The position numbers were made by a program, and so were the translations under genes. A stretch of 64,000 bases of DNA from assembly GCA_900199595.1 (NCBI GenBank), contig FZRB01000014.1, positions 1 to 64,000 of the forward strand, in the 5' to 3' direction. The stretch comes from Lachnospiraceae bacterium. GTDB taxonomy: Bacteria > Bacillota > Clostridia > Lachnospirales > Lachnospiraceae. The notes under the pieces were generated by a model. That model searched no databases and was not told where the DNA came from. It saw nothing but the letters and a program-made list of their open reading frames with translations. Positions 19,001 to 26,537 of this stretch are shown piece after piece. The first letter of the stretch is position 1; each line of letters opens with the position of its first letter.

Positions 19001-20478
19001 CCTGCATATAAGGTATCATCATTATCCTGACAGAAACAAAGGATATTTGGATAATCAAGACCGGAATTATAATTATAATTTGAAGCTATATCTCCTTCAG
19101 GGGATATAATACTCATTCCTTCTTCGGTTCCTACAGCAACACTGTCATCGTTCATGATATATAAGCAATTTATAAGGTTACTGATAAGTCCCTTGGATTT
19201 GCTAAATGGAGTTATCTTGTTGTTCGGGCTGATTTTAATAACTCCATATCTTCTATAGGTGGCAATCCATATATTTCCCTTTGAATCTGCTTTAATATCT
19301 CTTATTGATATACCATTAAGATAATCAGTAACTTCATTAGAGATATTTGCGTTATTGGAATCGATAATTAATAATCCGTCGTCTGTTCCTATATATGTAT
19401 TATTTCTAAATTTATAAATACAGTTAGCAGCTTTATCTTCCAGTTTATATTTTTTATTAAAATACGAAAACTTGCTTTTTGACATATAAAGAATTCCGGA
19501 ACGCTTAGAGGCAAACCAGAAATTACCTTCATAATCAACAATCATCGATGTTATATAATTATTGATTTCAAGTCCGCTTATACCAATAAATGTATTATCA
19601 TTTTTAAAATATCCAATTCCGTTATCTGTACATACGTAAACATTACCATTTACACTGTATATATCATTTATTCCTGTAAATGATGAATGTAATATCTGGA
19701 ATGAATTCCATCCACTGAAGGAGATAATATCATTTCCGACAGTTCCTAAAAATATTCTGGAATTAGAATCACTTGATATTGAAGTAAGCTCTTCTGTGGT
19801 AAGATTTTCAGTTGTTGATTCTTTAATCTTACCGTTTTTATCCATGGAAAAAAGAGTATTTCCATTATAAATTCCCCATATATGAGAATTGGCAAATGTA
19901 ATACCCTGGATATTTTTCTTAGCAAGAGGCTCCACTCTTATAAGATTTTCACTCTGACCATCAAAATAATAAAGTCCATATGCTGTTGCAACATAAATAA
20001 TACCATCAGAAGACTGACAGATATCATTTATTGTTTTAATTCCGTTATAATAATCATCAGAAAAATGATTAACATTTGTTCCATTAATATTGAAAAGTCC
20101 ATAATTGTTTGTTCCGACCCATAAAGTACCGTTACTGTCCTGATATAATGAATTAATGTAGTATACATCCTCTTTATCGGTATCCCAGAGATTAAAGAGT
20201 TTGAATTCAGAACCATTATATCTGTATAGTCCGCTGTCGGTTCCAATCCATATATAGCCTGATTCAGTCTGATAAATACAGTTTATTTCAGAACTTCCGA
20301 GTCCGCTTTCCTGATCATATATTGTCTGCATATATTCATCACTGATACCCTCAGCATAAATTTTTAACGGATTAACGACAAAAAGGCATGTTAAAATACA
20401 TGCCATTGTCAGAACAAACATATTTATTAAATTATTAAGCCTCTTCGAGAAATGCTTCATAACCTTTTTCTGTTTCAT
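16090..20478 (-). CDS. Large hybrid sensor protein with propeller, HATPase, REC and HPt domains
   Basis: About 1462 residues. A signal/membrane segment is followed by a two-component-regulator beta-propeller built from many repeats of the form GLWIGTNNGL (about 45-640), then a Y_Y_Y-like domain (about 670-740) and a transmembrane helix (about 757-780). The dimerisation helix is YLANMSNEIKLPINAM, in which the phospho-accepting His is Asn (residue about 816, codon AAC at 18031-18033). The HATPase is intact (ENALKYT, DTGTGIS, GNGISLSIAKK). A receiver domain (Asp about 1123 in FMDIVMP, Lys in LKPFD) and an HPt domain (His about 1274 in KIHNIRTG) follow. The 20478 ATG has AAAGG nine bases upstream; 20460 is an alternative. 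It overlaps the aminopeptidase gene end. There is no DNA-binding domain. Confidence 0.85.
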   Translation of the reverse strand: MKQKKVMKHFSKRLNNLINMFVLTMACILTCLFVVNPLKIYAEGISDEYMQTIYDQESGLGSSEINCIYQTESGYIWIGTDSGLYRYNGSEFKLFNLWDTDKEDVYYINSLYQDSNGTLWVGTNNYGLFNINGTNVNHFSDDYYNGIKTINDICQSSDGIIYVATAYGLYYFDGQSENLIRVEPLAKKNIQGITFANSHIWGIYNGNTLFSMDKNGKIKESTTENLTTEELTSISSDSNSRIFLGTVGNDIISFSGWNSFQILHSSFTGINDIYSVNGNVYVCTDNGIGYFKNDNTFIGISGLEINNYITSMIVDYEGNFWFASKRSGILYMSKSKFSYFNKKYKLEDKAANCIYKFRNNTYIGTDDGLLIIDSNNANISNEVTDYLNGISIRDIKADSKGNIWIATYRRYGVIKISPNNKITPFSKSKGLISNLINCLYIMNDDSVAVGTEEGMSIISPEGDIASNYNYNSGLDYPNILCFCQDNDDTLYAGSDGGGLYTIKNDKITTYSEKDGLTSNVVASLLYTEKGLWIGTNNGLSFYNGTFRAISNVDFSNNISSILNNNDDIYIIGSKGVLFTSEDELLGTAPLKERYLSTGDGINSIITANSHCIMDENGLIYICTEKGVLTLDPKNIYINTIPPKINVTDVDIDGTIIHYSDAGDSISIPSDTQRVEIDFGVLSYSNRENIKVTYQLIGFDNEPQVLSGNDNLQAVYTNLDGGNYIFIVSATNGDNTASDNTLSFTINKKDGFFENKIIRALFIFLIILIVLVAVGTTINLRNKFLGKNKELEDLSKEHEDAIKSNTAKTDYLANMSNEIKLPINAMISKANSMIKDGSVDKDTADELKTIIQKGEDVLYKVDETILLARLESGAEELLNEPYSITTLICDISDNMLNKLSDMPIKFVVDLGENIPDILIGDFDKIKTTLGIILENALKYTKEGSITLSVDCYEFSVTDDAMPENSVNMIFSISDTGTGISPERLEHIFELYYVDESKKTVMSTGNGISLSIAKKLAQLQNGDIEVESTDGAGSTFTVSVLQKKYDESGAVIPLNENTIERVSREEAERMWAPDLRILLVDDVDISRNVAMDVMSALDIRVDTAASGLSAIDMVMNHDYDMVFMDIVMPVMNGIDALKEIRDLSDDKYRTLPVIAMSEDAIGKNRQDLINEGFSDVVLKPFDITVFAGLVVRFADKEKIKYKSNDVTQYISDSRYSEGLKKLEDFFDVVTTLEKIGGSIDVYNRILSTFYNQNKDAINDLDFRFNNDYRGFRNKIHNIRTGCQNIGAVEASEIALRIESAVNTGNKSYVKDNLYLMKDCLSVITDYIKEYLEFVNTVKGISDVEYAEMAKKGNITDKEESADTSAEETFAAEDISDIQEFDDNDYSINETASVIIDIDTLRSMREATYLEDMSLIKKLYKEICTKEYGAEDIDFLNVLGESIEKKDFVEINDLLGTYISLKSSL

Positions 20479-21847
20479 AAATATCAGCCTTTGAGGTAAC
20501 TTCCCATGGTGCATGCATATTCAGGACAGCAACACCACAATCAATTACTTCCATGCCGTATAATGAAAGTATGTATGCTATAGTACCACCACCGCCGATG
20601 TCAACCTTACCAAGCTCGGCAGTCTGATAATATACCTTATTCTTTTCAAGAATACCTCTTATTTTTCCTATATATTCAGCGTTTGCATCGTTAGAACCTG
20701 ATTTACCTCTGGCTCCGGTAAACTTATTGAATACCATTCCCCTTCCGAGAAATGCAGCATTTTTAGGTTCAAAACAGCTGGAATATAATGGGTCATAGCC
20801 AGCACTTACATCAGATGAAAGCATACAGGAATTTGATAAACATCTTCTGAGAGAAAGACTGCTGTTATAGCCAGCAAGTTCAAGTATCTCTGCTACAGTA
20901 TTTTCGAAAAACTTTGACTGCATTCCTGTAGCACCCACAGAGCCTATCTCTTCTTTATCAACCAATAGGGTACAGGATGTCTTTTCAGGATTCTTAACAT
21001 TTAACTGAGCTATTAGGGATGTATAAGCACATACTTTATCATCCTGGCCATAAGCAAGAATCATGGAACTGTCAATACCCATGTCACGCGGCTTGCCTGC
21101 AGGAACTATTTCAAGCTCAGCTGAAATAAAATCTTCTTCCTCAATATCATATTTTTTCTTAAGGATGCTGAGTACATTTTTAGTTACCATATTTTTCTTG
21201 TCTTCTTTTTGCTTGGAATCCTTATCATCCTTTTTTATCTTTAAAGGTCTGGAAGCTATAAGAAGATCAAGATCCTCTCCCTCGACAGCAACATTTGCCT
21301 TCTTACCCATCTGATTCTGAGCAAGATGAATAAGAATATCAGTAACACAAAATACAGGATCATTATCATCTTCACCGATAACTATTTCTACAAGAGATCC
21401 ATCAGTCTTTGCAACAACACCATGTATTGCAAGAGGCAGAGTTACCCATTGATATTTTTTTATTCCACCGTAATAATGTGTATCAAGATAAGCAAGATCA
21501 TTGTTTTCATAGAGCGGATTCTGCTTTACATCAAGTCTGGGAGAATCTAGATGAGCACCCAGAATATTCATGCCTTTTTCCAGATCTTTCTTACCGATAT
21601 TAAAAAGTGCGATGGTTTTACCCATGCATACGGCATAAACCTTATCACCGGCCTTAAGTTTCTTGTTCTTTTTAATTGCATCCTCAAGGGATATATATCC
21701 GGCTGCCTTAGCCTTTTCAATCACATACTTAGTTCCTTCTCTTTCGGTCTTACCCTTGAACAGATAATCCTTATAGCCTTCACAAAGCTTATTTATGTTT
21801 GCTTCATCATTCTTTGAGTATGATTTCCAAGCATTCTTACGTTCCAT
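20435..21847 (-). CDS. M18-family aminopeptidase
   Basis: 470 residues. A zinc metallopeptidase of the aspartyl aminopeptidase family (M18), cytoplasmic, releasing N-terminal residues from peptides. Characteristic blocks are ILGAHLDSPRLDVK (metal His/Asp), LLVDKEEIGSVGATG (catalytic Glu), SSDVSAGYDPLY and GGGGTIAYIL. Its C-terminal codons overlap the start of the large sensor gene. Only 33 bases separate its ATG from the end of a structured repeat element (21881-22405), so its promoter must lie inside that element or further upstream. Confidence 0.93.
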   Translation of the reverse strand: MERKNAWKSYSKNDEANINKLCEGYKDYLFKGKTEREGTKYVIEKAKAAGYISLEDAIKKNKKLKAGDKVYAVCMGKTIALFNIGKKDLEKGMNILGAHLDSPRLDVKQNPLYENNDLAYLDTHYYGGIKKYQWVTLPLAIHGVVAKTDGSLVEIVIGEDDNDPVFCVTDILIHLAQNQMGKKANVAVEGEDLDLLIASRPLKIKKDDKDSKQKEDKKNMVTKNVLSILKKKYDIEEEDFISAELEIVPAGKPRDMGIDSSMILAYGQDDKVCAYTSLIAQLNVKNPEKTSCTLLVDKEEIGSVGATGMQSKFFENTVAEILELAGYNSSLSLRRCLSNSCMLSSDVSAGYDPLYSSCFEPKNAAFLGRGMVFNKFTGARGKSGSNDANAEYIGKIRGILEKNKVYYQTAELGKVDIGGGGTIAYILSLYGMEVIDCGVAVLNMHAPWEVTSKADIYETEKGYEAFLEEA

Positions 21848-22081
21848 GTTATCTTCCTTCTTTTCTTATTAATGTTTTCGCCGCGACAAGTAAGTATATG
21901 CTTATGCGAAAGTATACATGTTCGACATCGCTCTCGCTCATGGCGGGTTTCCCGAACGGACCACTTCGCTTACGCTTCGTTTGCTAAGCTCTCACTTCGC
22001 CTAAAGGCTTGTGAATCGCTAAGCACCGCGACCCTTATGGTCTCACATGCATACTTCGCACATCGCATTTATAACTTACTT

Positions 22082-22109
22082 GTTCGCGATTATACGTTAT
22101 ATCGCGAAC
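22082..22109 (+). other. Central hairpin of repeat copy A
   Basis: GTTCGCGAT (22082-22090) pairs with ATCGCGAAC (22101-22109) around a ten-base loop; three further pairs extend it outward (C-G, T-A and a T-G wobble). The same stem in copy B (40234-40267) has C-G where this copy has T-A at one position, a compensatory change. Confidence 0.8.
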
Positions 22110-22242
22110 GAGCTTACGTAGCTGGGCACGAGTGTATGCCTGAGGGACCATAAGCGGTCTGTTCACTTAGCGATTCAGACATCTGCTTTTTAGATGGCTG
22201 AGAGCTTAGTGAGCCTAGGGCACCGCGCCTGTGCGCAATTAG

Positions 22243-22344
22243 CTCCCGATTCAAGGAATCGGGGGTCTGTCCGAAGGACAGAAGCGTTCTGCATAGCAGA
22301 ACCAAGACTTGCTCTGCAAGTCTAGCATATCGCAAAGCGATATG
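22243..22344 (+). repeat. Array of five perfect hairpins with 3-base loops
   Basis: Five consecutive hairpins, none related in stem sequence: 22245-22263 (CCCGATTC, loop AAG), 22266-22282 (TCTGTCC, loop GAA), 22286-22302 (GTTCTGC, loop ATA), 22306-22322 (GACTTGC, loop TCT) and 22326-22344 (CATATCGC, loop AAA). Every stem is 7-8 perfect pairs and linkers are 2-3 bases, giving a period of about 20 bases. Absent from copy B at the corresponding place. Confidence 0.88.
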
Positions 22345-22413
22345 GCTCAAGCAGTGTCCTCTCAGGCATATCATCTCGTGACAGCGAAGTTACAGCTCGA
22401 CGCGGAAATATCT

Positions 22414-23622
22414 CTAATAATTCTTTAATACTGATTCAATGATTTCACAAGCTTTATCAATTTCAGCTTTAGTCACGACAAGCGGTGGAACCATCCTTAT
22501 TACATCAGGCTTTACAACTGACATAAGCAGCTTCTTATCAAATGCATCATGCTTTACGTCTGCTGCAAATTCACCATCAAGAACCATTCCTACCAGAAGT
22601 CCCATTCCACGAACTTCTTTAACGTGAGGAAGCTTTCTCAGTTTTTCTGAGAAATACTCTCCCATTTCAGCTGCATTTTCAGCAAGCTTTTTATCTATTA
22701 TTTCATTGATAGCGGCATAGGATGCAGCACAGCATACTGGATTTCCTCCAAATGTAGTGCCATGAGAACCTGCACTTAGTGACTGCATAGCTTCATTGGT
22801 TGCACACATAGCTGCTATAGGCATTCCGCCACCCATTGCTTTAGCCATTGTTACGGCATCAGGTTTTATTCCGAAATTCATATAGGACATAACAGCTCCG
22901 GTTCTTCCCCATCCAGTCTGAACCTCGTCAAGTAAGAGAAGAAGTCCTTTATCATCGCAGAGCTTTCTAAGTCCTTGCATAAATTCCTGTGTAGCCGGAT
23001 ATACTCCGCCCTCGCCTTGTACAGGCTCTACCATTATGGCGATAACATCATCTGTTACAGCCTCTTCAAAGGATTTCAGATTATTAAATTCTGCATATTT
23101 AAAACCACCAACTAATGGTTCAAAACCTTTATGAATAGCACTTCCCGGCTGACCGGTAGCACTTAGTGTTGCAAGTGTTCTTCCATGAAAAGAATTATAA
23201 GCTGTTATAATAGTGTTTTTGCCGGGACCTTTCTTTTCATTTCCATATTTTCTGGCGAGCTTAAGCATAGCTTCATTTGCTTCTGCACCTGAATTCTGGA
23301 ACTGAATCTTATCCATTCCAATTGTTTCACATATAAGCTTTGCAAGAATTGTCTGTGGAACTGTATAAAAATAGTTTGATGCATGGATAAGCTGGGAAGC
23401 CTGCTCGTTTATAGCATTAATAACATTTTCATTACAGCCTCCGACAGAATTAACAGCTATTCCGCCAAGGAAATCCAGATATTTTTCCTGATTTTCATCA
23501 ATCAAATACATATCATGACTTTCATCAACTATAAAATCATACCTTTTAAAGGTTTCATTCATATATTTTTCAGCCATTTCAACTAATTCATCTTTTGTCA
23601 GATTAAAATCTTTTAATAGCAT
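22414..23622 (-). CDS. argD: Class III aminotransferase, acetylornithine aminotransferase-like
   Basis: 402 residues. A PLP-dependent fold-type I enzyme: FQNSGAEANEAMLKLAR, NSFHGRTLATLSATG, LLLDEVQTGWGRTG and the PLP lysine in TMAKAMGGGMPIAA are all present. The best match in type is ArgD (acetylornithine or succinylornithine aminotransferase, arginine synthesis). No other arg gene is in the window, so a related omega-aminotransferase role cannot be excluded. AGAGG precedes the ATG. The repeat element begins nine bases past its stop codon. Confidence 0.85.
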   Translation of the reverse strand: MLLKDFNLTKDELVEMAEKYMNETFKRYDFIVDESHDMYLIDENQEKYLDFLGGIAVNSVGGCNENVINAINEQASQLIHASNYFYTVPQTILAKLICETIGMDKIQFQNSGAEANEAMLKLARKYGNEKKGPGKNTIITAYNSFHGRTLATLSATGQPGSAIHKGFEPLVGGFKYAEFNNLKSFEEAVTDDVIAIMVEPVQGEGGVYPATQEFMQGLRKLCDDKGLLLLLDEVQTGWGRTGAVMSYMNFGIKPDAVTMAKAMGGGMPIAAMCATNEAMQSLSAGSHGTTFGGNPVCCAASYAAINEIIDKKLAENAAEMGEYFSEKLRKLPHVKEVRGMGLLVGMVLDGEFAADVKHDAFDKKLLMSVVKPDVIRMVPPLVVTKAEIDKACEIIESVLKNY

Positions 23623-23675
23623 AATTTATATACCTCTTACTAATAAAACTTTATGCTGAAAAGCTTTTTAAGCTT

Positions 23676-23689
23676 TGACACATATGTCA
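23676..23689. promoter_or_regulatory. Inverted repeat TGACA-N4-TGTCA upstream of argD
   Basis: TGACACATATGTCA lies 54 bases before the argD start. The 16-base string TTTGACACATATGTCA (23674-23689) also occurs, on the other strand, over the -35 of the ybeY promoter (5050-5065). It could be a shared operator or simply the -35 region of a promoter pointing rightward. Confidence 0.35.
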
Positions 23690-23712
23690 CTATATCACAT
23701 TTTTAAGTAAAT

Positions 23713-23988
23713 TTAAATATTCATATCATCAATGATGCTCTGCTGATACTGCCTGCTGAGTTCCATTATTTTTTTTATAAATGCTGTATACATAGGTTTT
23801 AACTCGTCATCAACATCTGTTATCAGATTATTTATAACTTCAGCTTCTCTTTCAGGATTATATATCTTAGCTCCGCTTGCAGCCTTTATTCCTGCGATTT
23901 CTTTTGATACAGACATTCTTTTTATGAATAATTCTTTCATTTCTTTATCTATTATATCTATCTTATTTCTTGCATCTGTTAAATCCAT
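23713..23988 (-). CDS. Chorismate mutase (AroQ class)
   Basis: 91 residues, a stand-alone AroQ-type helical chorismate mutase converting chorismate to prephenate for phenylalanine and tyrosine. The opening ARNKIDIIDKEMKELFIKRM, the KEIAGIKAASG lysine and the C-terminal MELSRQYQQ match the family. AGGAG lies before the ATG. Lies between the helicase gene upstream and argD downstream on the same strand. No other aromatic pathway gene is in the window. Confidence 0.9.
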   Translation of the reverse strand: MDLTDARNKIDIIDKEMKELFIKRMSVSKEIAGIKAASGAKIYNPEREAEVINNLITDVDDELKPMYTAFIKKIMELSRQYQQSIIDDMNI

Positions 23989-24026
23989 TTTATATCTCCT
24001 ATCATTTGATTCTGTAAAATGTATCC

Positions 24027-25853
24027 TTATGTAAGGATATTTAAAAATCTGGATACAACCCCGACCTTCTGTCCAAGTATTCTTGGTGTATAAAGATATA
24101 ACCGGTTGCTGCTTCTTGTCATTCCTACGTACAGAAGTCTTCGTTCTTCTTCTATTTCATGAGGTGAAGCAGAACGCTTATGTGGTATTATACCTTCGAT
24201 TACATCAAGTATATGAACTTCCGTAAATTCAAGACCCTTTGAACTATGGAGAGTCATTAGCTGCACTCTTTTTTCATCATTAACAGTTGATTCTTCTTTA
24301 GATAGAGCGATTAATTTTCTATAATCATCGATCATATCATAAAAATCTTTAAAATCCTTAAGATCCTTTGTCATAGCCTGAAGCTCATCCAGAATGTCAG
24401 ACATCTCTTCGTAGTCTCCACCATTTTCCTGTACAAGCTTTTTCAGATATGTATTATAGCCAATGGCTTCTCTTATATAGTTAATTGCAGCATATGGATT
24501 TAAAGTACTGATGGTTCTTAGTTCTGAAGAAAGCCTTCTTATATTGGTTCTCAGATAATCCTTATCTGCTGCATTTTCCATAAGCTTATCAAGCTCAACT
24601 GTGTCAGAACTGATCATATCTCTGGATATATAACGAAGCGGCTTATTCATAATAGTAAGAAATATACTTCTCTTATGATTGCCTAAAGCAAATGAAATGT
24701 AATTAATTACAGGAATGACAACCGGATGTGAGAATATATCCGGGATCTGATCACGTATCTGAAAATCAATTCCCGACTCCCTTAATTTATACATGAGTCT
24801 TCCCGGTTGATTATTTGTTCTATAAAGAACAGCTATATCGCAGGGGCTGACTCCTTCCTTAATGGAGTTTTGTATTCTCTCTACTATTACTTCATTTTCT
24901 TTTTTTATATCCTGAACTGATGTGATTTCAAAACTGCCTTTTTGTTCGGAAGCTGAAACAAGCTTTTTTGAGAATCTATTTTTATTGAGTTTTATTAATT
25001 CAGATGATTTATCAACAATTATGGAAGGACATCTGAAATTTTCGGAAAGATTAAGAACAGTTACATCTTTATATTCTCTGCTGAAGGCCTTGAGAACATC
25101 AGGTCTTGCTCCCCTGAATCCATATATAGACTGATCATCATCTCCTACAACATATATATTTCCATCAGGATAAGATATAAGCTTAAGTATTTCATATTGA
25201 AGCAGATTGGTATCCTGAAACTCATCTACAAGAATATATGGATACATCTGTCTTAATCGAACAGTAATATCTCTTCTTTCAGAAAGAAGTTTATAGCATA
25301 ATGTAAGCATATCATCAAAATCAATAAGACTGTTTCGTTCTTTATAGCTGTTATAATCTTTATATGCTTTAATAAAATCCTGCTGACTCATAGCTGTCGA
25401 ATAATAGTTTTCAATATCTATCATATCTGAAGATATAATTGAAAACTGGCTTATGACGTCGGATATTATGTCATCATTATTGTACAATTCCTTATTAATG
25501 CTGCATAAGATTTCTCTTATCTTTTCTCTTTTTTCGCTTTCATCAAGAACAGTTATACGTTTATCCTGACCATAGGCTGTTCGTATTATCCAAAAGAAAA
25601 ATGAGTGAAAGGTTCCGAATCTTACTTTCGTTTCTTCCAGATCGCATAGTTCAAGGAATCTGTTTTTCATAGATTGGGCTGCAGCTTTGGTAAATGTTAT
25701 AACAAGTATATTCTGCGGATTTATGTTATGACCATAAATGAGATTATTTATTCTGTTGATTATGACCGTTGTTTTTCCTGAACCTGGAGTACCAAGTACA
25801 AGATGAGGTCCGTTAAATGCCTCAATGGCCGATGCCTGTTCTTCTGTAAACAT
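24027..25853 (-). CDS. UvrD/PcrA-like superfamily 1 DNA helicase
   Basis: 608 residues from the ATG at 25853 (GGGG seven bases upstream; a GTG at 25865 is possible). Motifs in order: LGTPGSGKTTVIINR (Walker A), FTKAAAQSM (Ia), VDEFQDTN (Walker B), VGDDDQSIYGFRGARPD (III), LSENFRCP (IV), QLMTLHSSKGLEF (V) and RRLLYVGMTRSSNRL (VI). It is about 120 residues shorter than PcrA, lacking the PcrA-type C-terminal tail, like a clade of short clostridial UvrD-like helicases. Role in repair or recombination is inferred from family. Confidence 0.9.
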   Translation of the reverse strand: MFTEEQASAIEAFNGPHLVLGTPGSGKTTVIINRINNLIYGHNINPQNILVITFTKAAAQSMKNRFLELCDLEETKVRFGTFHSFFFWIIRTAYGQDKRITVLDESEKREKIREILCSINKELYNNDDIISDVISQFSIISSDMIDIENYYSTAMSQQDFIKAYKDYNSYKERNSLIDFDDMLTLCYKLLSERRDITVRLRQMYPYILVDEFQDTNLLQYEILKLISYPDGNIYVVGDDDQSIYGFRGARPDVLKAFSREYKDVTVLNLSENFRCPSIIVDKSSELIKLNKNRFSKKLVSASEQKGSFEITSVQDIKKENEVIVERIQNSIKEGVSPCDIAVLYRTNNQPGRLMYKLRESGIDFQIRDQIPDIFSHPVVIPVINYISFALGNHKRSIFLTIMNKPLRYISRDMISSDTVELDKLMENAADKDYLRTNIRRLSSELRTISTLNPYAAINYIREAIGYNTYLKKLVQENGGDYEEMSDILDELQAMTKDLKDFKDFYDMIDDYRKLIALSKEESTVNDEKRVQLMTLHSSKGLEFTEVHILDVIEGIIPHKRSASPHEIEEERRLLYVGMTRSSNRLYLYTPRILGQKVGVVSRFLNILT

Positions 25854-25926
25854 GTTTATCCCCACACATTAACAACACATTATAATTTGTTACGTTACAC
25901 TATATAGTATCTTTAAAATCTTAAAA

Positions 25927-25945
25927 GGGTGGGCAAAGCCCACCC
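25927..25945 (-). terminator. Terminator after the SEC-C gene
   Basis: Perfect 8-bp stem GGGTGGGC/GCCCACCC with a three-base loop. On the minus strand it is followed by TTTTAAGATTTT. It lies ten bases past the SEC-C gene stop and before the helicase gene. Confidence 0.9.
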
Positions 25946-25955
25946 TGATATAAAC

Positions 25956-26456
25956 TTAAGCACCACAGCATTTCTTATATTTCTTTCCACTTCCACATGG
26001 ACATGGATCATTACGCCCTATCTTGGGAGCCTTTACTACTGTATGAGAAGTTTTCTCCTTTTTATAGAGTTCATCTCTTTTAGCCTTGTCATAGATTTTA
26101 TCCCATGCAGGTAATGTATATAACCATTCAGCATTACAGCCAACCATATTCATGTAGAGCTTTTCAGTATCTATATCAAGTGTAACCTCTGAATCCTCTG
26201 TGATTTCCTCAAGATTATTTGACTGCTTTAAGCTGTCGTCAATACCATCAAGAAATCCAACAATAGTTTCAATATTTGTATTATATTTTTCAGACAATTC
26301 TTTGACAGTTCCCTTTACTATTTCAGCCGGGTTTTCAAGAAGCTGCTCATATATTCCTTTTTCAATCTGAAAATAATTTAACCAGAACTGCTTTCCTTCA
26401 GGTGTTCTGTCATCAAGACCATATGCATGATCTCTCCAGTCTTTTAATAATCCCAT
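25956..26456 (-). CDS. SEC-C motif protein
   Basis: 166 residues. The C-terminus [18 protein letters not shown] is a complete zinc-binding SEC-C motif, as at the end of SecA. The preceding 140 residues are helical and acidic, with [21 protein letters not shown], and resemble a group of clostridial SEC-C proteins of unknown function. The zinc motif suggests ribosome or SecB-like protein binding, but that is inference. Monocistronic to judge from the terminator downstream and 80 bases of non-coding DNA upstream. Confidence 0.85.
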   Translation of the reverse strand: MGLLKDWRDHAYGLDDRTPEGKQFWLNYFQIEKGIYEQLLENPAEIVKGTVKELSEKYNTNIETIVGFLDGIDDSLKQSNNLEEITEDSEVTLDIDTEKLYMNMVGCNAEWLYTLPAWDKIYDKAKRDELYKKEKTSHTVVKAPKIGRNDPCPCGSGKKYKKCCGA

Positions 26457-26537
26457 TTTATTATATTCCTTTCGTTTTCAATTATCAGACAGATGTGATT
26501 ATAACAAAGTTGTTGATTTCTTTCAAGTATTTGCATT

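Larger units (their letters stand above)
21881..22405 (+). repeat. Structured non-coding repeat element, copy A (525 bp)
   Basis: This element fills almost the whole gap between the aminotransferase stop (22414) and the aminopeptidase start (21847). Ends are inverted and imperfect: CCGCGACAAG at the left, CGACGCGG at the right. Bases 21918-22066 match copy B (40279-40427, reverse strand) at 147 of 149 positions with no gaps. The left arm (21982-22052) is an imperfect inverted copy of the right arm (about 22135-22212), around a central hairpin at 22082-22109. GC content is far above the flanking genes. Copy A has an extra array of five hairpins (22243-22344). Short frames crossing it are not credible proteins. 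Family unrecognised. Confidence 0.85.

Noticed and set aside
22243-22344. CRISPR-like array
   Set aside because: The unit is a hairpin shape, not a repeated sequence; there are no identical repeats, spacers or cas genes.
21872-22374. Open frames of 93 and 86 codons across repeat copy A
   Set aside because: They run through hairpins and terminal repeats, lack ribosome binding sites, and the near-identical frame in copy B (40252-40443) has different ends. The conservation is at DNA/RNA level.
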